The notes beneath the pieces were generated by a model. That model was not told the DNA's origin and made no database searches. It saw nothing but the letters and a program-made list of their open reading frames with translations. A program made the position numbers and the translations under genes. Shown piece by piece: positions 1 to 5,095 of a stretch of 8,450 nucleotides of DNA (positions are counted from its first letter, which is position 1; every line of letters starts with the position of its first letter). This stretch comes from Trueperella sp. (lineage in GTDB: Bacteria > Actinomycetota > Actinomycetes > Actinomycetales > Actinomycetaceae). The stretch is from positions 1 through 8,450 of the forward strand of contig JAAYGH010000168.1 of assembly GCA_012727825.1 (NCBI GenBank). Reading direction: 5' to 3'.

Positions 1-1209
1 TGCCTCGACGTCGTTTATAATCACTTCGGCCCAGACGGCAACTATCTCGCACAATTCGGGCCATACTTCTCGGACTGGCACCACACCCCTTGGGGTGAAG
101 CACTCAATCTCGACGGTAAGTACGCCGACTCGGTTCGGCGTTACCTTATCGACAATGCCAAACAATGGTTACGCGACTACCATTTCGATGCCCTGCGCCT
201 TGACGCTGTTCACCACCTCCTGGATAATTCCGAGCGGCATTTTTTGGCGCAGCTTTCCGACGAGATTGCCGCACTGGGCGAGGAGCTCGGCCGCACACTT
301 ACTCTCACAGCCGAGTCAGAGGACAACAATCCGGACATGGTCACGCCCACCTCACAGGGCGGTTATGGCATGGACTTGCAGTGGGCAGACGACATCCATC
401 ACGCTCTGCACGTGTGGCTCACCGAAGAGTCAAACGCGTACTACAGCGATTACACAGATGAGTCTGTGATGGCTCAGGCTTTCGAACACGGATTTGTTCG
501 CGTGGGCCAAGAGCTCGCATTCGAGACTGCACCACGGGGCAAACCCATTCCTGATGGCATGTCCGGTCATCACTTTATGGCTTTCGATGAGAATCACGAT
601 CAGGTAGGTAACCGCCTGATCTCGGACCGCCCTTCGCTCAAACTCGAGCCAGGCGAGTTAGCTGTCTCCCGCGCGCTTGTCTTGCTTTCCCATTACACGC
701 CGATGCTTTTCATGGGCGAAGAATTCGCCACCCGGAAACCATTCCATTATTTCACCGATCACGGTGAGGAACTCGGCGCGAACATCAAGGAGGGGCGCAT
801 CGCAGAGTTTGCAGATTGGGACATGACCACGATCTATGGAGACATCCCCACAAAGATGCACGATCCGCAGGCTCTGGACACCTTCATCCTGTCTAAACTC
901 GACTGGAACGAGCTCGCTTTTGGCGACCACCAACACATGCTGGATTTCGTCAAAGAACTCATTGCCTTGCGCAAGTCCGACCCGGACGTTGCGAGCGGGG
1001 ATCGGTCCAACACGACGTTCAAACTTCGTGGCGATGCGGGCTGGATGAGCCGCGGTGACACCGTCGTCGTGTTCTCGCGTTCAACGCAACCTGTCAACGT
1101 GCCGGCACCCGTGGATGGCAAAAAGCAGGTCCTGTGTTGGAAGCCGCCCACGATCACAGACGAGGGCGAGGTCCGCTTTCTCGGGCCGTCGGTTGCCGTG
1201 TACCGCTAA
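1..1209 (+). CDS. treZ: Malto-oligosyltrehalose trehalohydrolase (TreZ), 5'-truncated by the window edge
   Basis: The frame is open from base 1 and stops with TAA at 1207-1209, giving the last 402 residues. TreZ enzymes are usually about 560-600 residues, so the N-terminal E-set/CBM48-like domain and the start of the barrel lie outside the window. The enzyme is a GH13 hydrolase that cleaves the glycosidic bond next to a terminal trehalosyl unit made by TreY, releasing free trehalose in the cytoplasm. All four GH13 regions are visible. Region I is DVVYNHFGPDGNYL (residues 3-16). Region II is LRLDAVH, with nucleophile Asp68. Region III is TAESEDNNP, with acid/base Glu105. Region IV is ENHDQVGNR, with Asp200 as the second conserved aspartate. 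The NHFGPDGNYL and NHDQVGNR forms are typical of TreZ rather than glycogen branching enzyme. FMGEEF (237-242), FTDH (251-254) and SKLDW (298-302) also fit TreZ, and a C-terminal beta domain ends in VAVYR. treY would be expected upstream but is not visible. The identification is firm; the start is unknown. Confidence 0.95.
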   Translation, partial: CLDVVYNHFGPDGNYLAQFGPYFSDWHHTPWGEALNLDGKYADSVRRYLIDNAKQWLRDYHFDALRLDAVHHLLDNSERHFLAQLSDEIAALGEELGRTLTLTAESEDNNPDMVTPTSQGGYGMDLQWADDIHHALHVWLTEESNAYYSDYTDESVMAQAFEHGFVRVGQELAFETAPRGKPIPDGMSGHHFMAFDENHDQVGNRLISDRPSLKLEPGELAVSRALVLLSHYTPMLFMGEEFATRKPFHYFTDHGEELGANIKEGRIAEFADWDMTTIYGDIPTKMHDPQALDTFILSKLDWNELAFGDHQHMLDFVKELIALRKSDPDVASGDRSNTTFKLRGDAGWMSRGDTVVVFSRSTQPVNVPAPVDGKKQVLCWKPPTITDEGEVRFLGPSVAVYR

Positions 1210-1248
1210 CCAACGGCGCGTCACCGCCAAAGGGTAGTAATTGGCCGT

Positions 1249-1254
1249 TAAAGT
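1249..1254 (+). promoter_or_regulatory. Possible -10 element for a leaderless DUF3000 transcript
   Basis: TAAAGT fits the actinobacterial -10 consensus TANNNT, and its last T lies exactly 7 bases before the GTG at 1261. A transcript starting on the first base of that GTG would be leaderless, which is common in Actinobacteria. The only purine-rich run nearby (AAAGG, 1256-1260) touches the start codon and is too close to act as a normal ribosome binding site. I see no good -35 box at the expected spacing. The gap from 1210 to 1260 also contains two short, mutually exclusive inverted repeats (AACGGC/GCCGTT and GCCAA/TTGGC), neither followed by a T-run. Inference only. Confidence 0.35.
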
Positions 1255-1260
1255 CAAAGG

Positions 1261-1845
1261 GTGACCAACAACCTGCCACCTGCGGATTTCGTGACCGCCC
1301 TTGAATCTCTCAAGGGCCAGACGTTTCGTCCCGAACTGCACATCGGTCAAATTCCTGGTCCGACTAGGATTGCTCCGTGGGCGGTAGCATTGCAAGCAGA
1401 AGTAAACGATTCGCCAGATCATGATCCGGACGCACTACGCGGTTCTGCAAAGTTCGTCGTCCTGCACGATCCTGACACTCAACCCGCGTGGAACGGCACC
1501 TTTCGCATTGTTGTGCATGCGCAGGCTCCGATGGATTCCGCGATGGGAGACGATCCGTTGCTCGGTGAGGTTGCCTGGTCGTGGTTACGTGACGCACTCG
1601 ATGACGAGGGCGCGTCTTATCACAGTCTGAACGGCACGGTCACGCGGGTCTTTAATGAGACGTTTGGTGGCCTGCATATTAATTCCTCTCGCGTGGATCT
1701 TGAGGTCCGCGCTTCATGGACTCCGCACACTCCCTATCTAACCGAGCACCTGCGCGCGTGGGCGGCTTTTACCGCCTCTGTGGCGGGGCTTGGCCCGTGG
1801 GACGACCGAGTGACGAGTCTCGCCCGTAAGGTGGATAAAATTTGA
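1261..1845 (+). CDS. DUF3000 family protein of unknown function
   Basis: This encodes 194 residues and no function is known for the family. I recognise DUF3000 from its overall pattern: an N-terminal helix then FRPEL (22-26), IAPWAVAL (37-44), FVVLHDPDTQPAWNGTFRIV (65-84), DPLLGEVAWSWL (98-109), GTVTRVFNETFGGL (125-138), RASWTP (150-155), and a C-terminal helical stretch ending in a lysine-rich tail. There is no signal peptide, membrane segment, cysteine or obvious metal-binding cluster, so a cytoplasmic protein is likely. The GTG start is the only start before the in-frame stop TAA at 1249-1251. A GTG at 1291 is an alternative, but it has a poor ribosome binding site and would remove the first 10 residues. 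The gene overlaps the rnd start by four bases, so the two are almost certainly co-translated. In other actinobacteria I recall DUF3000 next to rnd, often with hemE upstream; here treZ takes that place. Confidence 0.88.
   Translation: MTNNLPPADFVTALESLKGQTFRPELHIGQIPGPTRIAPWAVALQAEVNDSPDHDPDALRGSAKFVVLHDPDTQPAWNGTFRIVVHAQAPMDSAMGDDPLLGEVAWSWLRDALDDEGASYHSLNGTVTRVFNETFGGLHINSSRVDLEVRASWTPHTPYLTEHLRAWAAFTASVAGLGPWDDRVTSLARKVDKI
1828..1834 (+). promoter_or_regulatory. Ribosome binding site fixing the TTG start of rnd
   Basis: AAGGTGG lies 7 bases before the TTG at 1842 and differs by one base from AAGGAGG. It sits inside the DUF3000 coding region (Lys-Val-Asp codons near its end). This supports TTG as the true start of rnd, in preference to a later ATG or GTG. 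Confidence 0.7.
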
Positions 1846-3053
1846 GTCAAGATACTCCTGCCCGTCCGCTCGACGTTCCTCGGGAGGGCATTCCTTCCCT
1901 TGTGAACAAGAACATCGACGACGCCGTCGAACGCCTTGCGTCTGGAACCGGCCCCATTGCGGTCGATACGGAGCGAGCGATGGGTCTTAGATATTCAAAC
2001 CGCGCTTACCTTATCCAGGTGCGTCGGAAGGGCACTGGAACGCTTCTGATCGATCCTGTGGGAATCGAGGATCGCCTTGGGGGGTTACGCGAGGTCATGA
2101 AGGATGAGTGGATCTTGCACGCCGCCGATCAGGATCTACCCTGTCTCCATGAGCTTGGCCTGTATCCCACAAAGGTGTTCGACACGGAGCTCGCCGCTTT
2201 GATTTTAGGATATGAACGCGTTTCTTTGCAGGCGATCACCCAACAGGTGACCGGGTGGACGCTGGCGAAAGAGCATTCAAATTCTGATTGGTCACAGCGC
2301 CCGCTGTCTCCCCCGCTCTTGGCCTATGCCGCTCTCGACGTGGAACTCTTGCACGAGCTCGCTCACGAGATGACGATCGAGCTGAACGAAGCCGGTCGGT
2401 TCGAATGGTTCGAGCAGGAATGCGAAGAGGTTCGGCTGAGAAAGCCACCTGCCCCCCTCAAGCAACCGTGGCGCCGGACCTCCCGGCAAGCTGGAATTCG
2501 CGACCGCCGGGCTCTCGCCATGTTGCGTGAGCTGTGGACCGTTCGAGACGATCTAGCTCGCAAACGTGATCTTGCACCCGGCAAGGTCCTACCGAACAAA
2601 GTGCTGGCCGAACTTGCAAGCCGCAAGCCGCGCTCCCGCGCCGATGTGCTCAATTCAAGCCTATTCCGCTCGCGCTCACGCCGTGCCGATGTCGACACGT
2701 GGTGGGAAGCCATCGACATAGCGTGGCGCCTCGACGAGCGGGCGCTGCCCGAGCGCCGTTTTAACGAGGCCCAGGATCCTTATCCGCCCATTAACCGTTG
2801 GGACCGCCACGACACGGACGCGGTAGCACGGTGGGAGGTTCTACGCCCAACTGTCCTCAAGACAGCTGACGAGATCGGTATTCGCCAAGATATTCTGATA
2901 AAACCAGCCATTCAGCGAACGGCAGCCTGGAAGGGCTGGACGAGCGAAACGGAACTCGCCACAATTTTCACGAACGAAGGCGCGCGGCCGTGGCAGATCG
3001 AGCAGATCACACCCCGAGTACACGATGCGGCTGTCGAGGCCGGCGTCGTCTAA
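1842..3053 (+). CDS. rnd: Ribonuclease D (DEDDy 3'-5' exoribonuclease with HRDC domain)
   Basis: This encodes 403 residues of a DEDD-family exonuclease that trims RNA 3' ends, for example tRNA precursors, with two bound metal ions. All three exonuclease motifs are intact. Exo I is AVDTERA, with Asp42 and Glu44. Exo II is HAADQDLPCL, with Asp98. Exo III is YAALD, with Tyr162 and Asp166, which makes it the DEDDy subclass. The DWSQRPL segment (149-155) is also typical of RNase D. Residues about 210-290 form an arginine-rich HRDC-like domain (RDRRALAMLRELWTVRDDLAR...PGKVLPNKVLAELA), presumably for RNA contact. A further helical C-terminal part is usual in actinobacterial members, so the length is normal. 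The TTG start overlaps the DUF3000 stop as TTGA and has a good ribosome binding site, so translational coupling is likely. The stop TAA (3051-3053) overlaps the dxs stop on the opposite strand. The identification is firm; the precise RNA substrates are inferred from the family. Confidence 0.93.
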   Translation: MSQDTPARPLDVPREGIPSLVNKNIDDAVERLASGTGPIAVDTERAMGLRYSNRAYLIQVRRKGTGTLLIDPVGIEDRLGGLREVMKDEWILHAADQDLPCLHELGLYPTKVFDTELAALILGYERVSLQAITQQVTGWTLAKEHSNSDWSQRPLSPPLLAYAALDVELLHELAHEMTIELNEAGRFEWFEQECEEVRLRKPPAPLKQPWRRTSRQAGIRDRRALAMLRELWTVRDDLARKRDLAPGKVLPNKVLAELASRKPRSRADVLNSSLFRSRSRRADVDTWWEAIDIAWRLDERALPERRFNEAQDPYPPINRWDRHDTDAVARWEVLRPTVLKTADEIGIRQDILIKPAIQRTAAWKGWTSETELATIFTNEGARPWQIEQITPRVHDAAVEAGVV

Positions 3054-4951
3054 TCGAGGGCTGCGAGATTCTTCGTATTTTGCCGCACTGCGCGGGTGGC
3101 TTCAATGACTGCCAAGGCATCCATGCCCTGCCGCAAAAGAATATCTGCCCGAGCTGAGTGATCGAGGAATTCCTTCGCGATGCCGAGGTTCTTCACGGGA
3201 ACAAAATGGCCAGCGTCCGCAAGAGCGAGACGGAGCTCGTCGCCCACTCCCCCATCAATGAGGCCATCCTCGAGGACCACCGCTCCACTCGCGTTCGAAA
3301 TCAGGTTGACGAGATCCTCGTTCATGGGCAACACCCACCGTGGATCGACAACGATGATTGATTCGTCCTCCATGAGCCTCGCAGCCTCGACCATTGTGTG
3401 AGCCATCGGGCCGATAGCCACATGCACGATTGGCGTTACGTTCTGGACGTGGTGCTCATAAACCACGTCAAGGCTACCGATCTTACGAACGGTTGGTAAT
3501 TCTTTGGGAATCGATCCCTTTGGATAGCGCACGATGGTCGGTGACTCGGTGTCGATGGCTTCGGCCAGAAGCTCCCTCATCGTCGCCTCATCACGCGGCA
3601 CTGCAACCGAGAGATTGGGAACCATCGCGGCCAGCGAGAGGTCCCACATGCCGTTATGGGACGCGCCGTCGTCGCCTGTGACTCCCGCGCGGTCCAGACA
3701 AATCGTGACAGCCGCATCGTGAAGTGCAATGTCCATGAGGAGCTGATCGAAGCCTCGGTTCATAAACGTCGCATACAGTGCGACCACCGGGTGATACCCC
3801 GAGTGTGCAAGGCCCGCAGCCATCGTCATGGCATGCTGTTCAGCAATACCGACGTCGATGACCCGCTTTGGGAATTCCTTGCGCATAAGCTTGAGTCCGA
3901 CAGGCTCGAGCATGGCTGCGGTAATCCCCACAACGGTGGGATTCTTTCGCGCGATCTCCACGATCTCTTCGGCAAAGATGCTCGTCCATCCAAACCTGGA
4001 CGGCTCGATCGGCAAACCCGTTTCGGGGTGGATACGGCCAACCGCGTGGAAGCGATCGGCCTTGTTTTTCTCCGCCGGTTTATATCCGCGACCCTTCTCT
4101 GTGATCGCGTGGACAACGACTGGGCCGCCATATTCGCGTGCCATCGTCAGAGCCTCTTCGAGGCTCTGGATGTCGTGGCCATCGACTGGGCCCATATACT
4201 TCAGACCGAGAGAATCGAAAATGCCCGCGTCGAAGAATACTTCCTTCATGCCCTTCTTGAGGGCACGTAGCGCATCGTACGTGACCTGGCCGGGGACCCC
4301 GGAGCCCTGAAGGGTGCGCTTTCCCCATGCGAGGAAATGATCGTATTCGCGATTCACTCGCATAGCATCAAGTTTGCGCACCGGGTCTAGTCGGCGCACA
4401 ACGCCTCCGACAGTCGGCGCGTAGGAGCGTCCATTATCGTTCAGTACGATGACGATCGGACGGTCCGGGTCTTCTGCGATGTTGTTGAGCGCTTCCCACG
4501 CCATTCCGCCGGTCATGGCCCCGTCACCGATAATAGCGACCACGGAATTATCACGCCCCGCAAGCTGTAAACCGCGGGCTACTCCGTCAGCCCACGAGAG
4601 CGCTGTCGAAGCGTGCGAGTTCTCGACGACATCGTGGTCGGATTCGGCGCGTGAAGGGTATCCGGAAATGCCGCCTTCCTGGCGGAGCTTGCTGAAGTCC
4701 TTGCGACCCGTGAGGATCTTGTGCACGTATGCCTGATGTCCGGTGTCCCAAATCATCGGATCCGCAGGCGAATCGAACACGCGGTGCAGCGCGATCGTCA
4801 GTTCAACGACCCCTAAATTCGGCCCAAGATGACCGCCTGTTTTCGCCACGTTCGTCACGAGGAATCGTCGGATCTCCTCCGCTAATTTGTCAAGCTGCGT
4901 TGGATTGAGCTTGCGCAGATCAGCGGGGGTGTTGATCGAATCAAGAATCAC
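3050..4951 (-). CDS. dxs: 1-deoxy-D-xylulose-5-phosphate synthase (DXS)
   Basis: This encodes 633 residues, a normal length for DXS. The enzyme condenses pyruvate and glyceraldehyde 3-phosphate with thiamine diphosphate, the first step of the MEP isoprenoid pathway and a precursor for thiamine synthesis. Visible signatures are GGHLGPNLGVVELT (39-52); the thiamine diphosphate motif GDGAMTGG (142-149) ending in LNDNGRS (170-176); DVGIAEQH with catalytic Glu371; and DRAGVTGDDGASHNG (420-434) with Arg421, Asp428 and His432, which correspond to substrate-binding residues in the family. The transketolase C-terminal domain begins near residue 490. The GTG start gives MILDSINTPADLRKL, matching the usual DXS N-terminus, and has a GGAGGG site just upstream. 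The gene follows acnA on the same strand after a 144-base gap with two inverted repeats, so it may have its own promoter. Its 3' end overlaps that of rnd. Nothing is missing or broken. Confidence 0.97.
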   Translation of the reverse strand: MILDSINTPADLRKLNPTQLDKLAEEIRRFLVTNVAKTGGHLGPNLGVVELTIALHRVFDSPADPMIWDTGHQAYVHKILTGRKDFSKLRQEGGISGYPSRAESDHDVVENSHASTALSWADGVARGLQLAGRDNSVVAIIGDGAMTGGMAWEALNNIAEDPDRPIVIVLNDNGRSYAPTVGGVVRRLDPVRKLDAMRVNREYDHFLAWGKRTLQGSGVPGQVTYDALRALKKGMKEVFFDAGIFDSLGLKYMGPVDGHDIQSLEEALTMAREYGGPVVVHAITEKGRGYKPAEKNKADRFHAVGRIHPETGLPIEPSRFGWTSIFAEEIVEIARKNPTVVGITAAMLEPVGLKLMRKEFPKRVIDVGIAEQHAMTMAAGLAHSGYHPVVALYATFMNRGFDQLLMDIALHDAAVTICLDRAGVTGDDGASHNGMWDLSLAAMVPNLSVAVPRDEATMRELLAEAIDTESPTIVRYPKGSIPKELPTVRKIGSLDVVYEHHVQNVTPIVHVAIGPMAHTMVEAARLMEDESIIVVDPRWVLPMNEDLVNLISNASGAVVLEDGLIDGGVGDELRLALADAGHFVPVKNLGIAKEFLDHSARADILLRQGMDALAVIEATRAVRQNTKNLAALD

Positions 4952-4954
4952 GTG

Positions 4955-4960
4955 CCCTCC
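4955..4960 (-). promoter_or_regulatory. Ribosome binding site of dxs
   Basis: GGAGGG on the minus strand lies 3 bases before the GTG start (4951-4949), a slightly short spacing. The preceding TAAATAATTT stretch is AT-rich and probably unstructured. Together they support the GTG as the start. Confidence 0.7.
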
Positions 4961-4979
4961 AAATTATTTACCTGCGGAT

Positions 4980-4988
4980 ACAGTATCA
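4980..4988 (-). promoter_or_regulatory. Possible extended -10 promoter of dxs
   Basis: On the minus strand TGATACTGT reads as an extended -10 element: TGN followed by TACTGT, which fits TANNNT. Transcription would start near the A at 4973, leaving a leader of about 22 bases that includes the GGAGGG site. No -35 box is seen; that region is occupied by one arm of the 14-bp inverted repeat at 4993-5036. Plausible but unproven. Confidence 0.3.
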
Positions 4989-4992
4989 CCGA

Positions 4993-5036
4993 ATGCACTC
5001 CGAGCTACGCGGGCTAAATGCGAGCTCGGAGTGCAT
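4993..5036. repeat. Perfect 14-bp inverted repeat between acnA and dxs
   Basis: The arms ATGCACTCCGAGCT (4993-5006) and AGCTCGGAGTGCAT (5023-5036) are perfectly complementary and separated by 16 bases. After a bulged A, three more pairs (CGC 5008-5010 with GCG 5020-5022) can form, leaving a 9-base loop. As RNA this would be a very stable hairpin downstream of acnA, but neither strand has a T-run after it, so a classical intrinsic terminator is not supported. Arm centres are 30 bp apart, about three helical turns, and one arm covers roughly -20 to -33 of the possible dxs promoter, so an operator is an alternative. The repeat itself is certain; the role is not. Confidence 0.9.
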
Positions 5037-5052
5037 ACTCCCGTTTCCGGTA

Positions 5053-5079
5053 CGCCCGCCAGGCAGGCTTAGGCGGGCG
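5053..5079 (-). terminator. GC-rich hairpin just downstream of acnA, possible U-less terminator
   Basis: CGCCCGCC (5053-5060) pairs perfectly with GGCGGGCG (5072-5079) around an 11-base loop. On the minus strand it begins 16 bases after the acnA stop codon. It is followed by TACCGGAAAC rather than a T-run, so it would have to act as a U-less terminator, as proposed for high-GC actinobacteria, or as a 3'-end stabiliser. The 14-bp hairpin follows 16 bases further on, forming a tandem pair. Confidence 0.5.
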
Positions 5080-5095
5080 CGATTCGTGTTATCGA

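Noticed and set aside
95..469. 124-codon open frame on the plus strand overlapping treZ in another frame
   Set aside because: The treZ frame carries all four GH13 motifs across this region. The alternative frame gives a low-complexity, Thr/Ser/Arg-rich translation typical of a frame shadow.
2288..2719. Several arginine-rich open frames on both strands over rnd
   Set aside because: They overlap the conserved RNase D exonuclease and HRDC regions. Their composition (Arg/Ser/Ala-rich) is what out-of-frame GC-rich DNA gives.
3656..4270. 204-codon open frame on the plus strand opposite dxs
   Set aside because: It is a shadow of dxs, with no motif and no start signal.
4966..4971. AATAAT-like -10 hexamer on the minus strand just before dxs
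   Set aside because: Transcription from it would start within or beyond the GGAGGG ribosome binding site, leaving dxs without it, and no -35 box is seen. The AT-rich stretch is better explained as an unstructured lead-in to the ribosome binding site.
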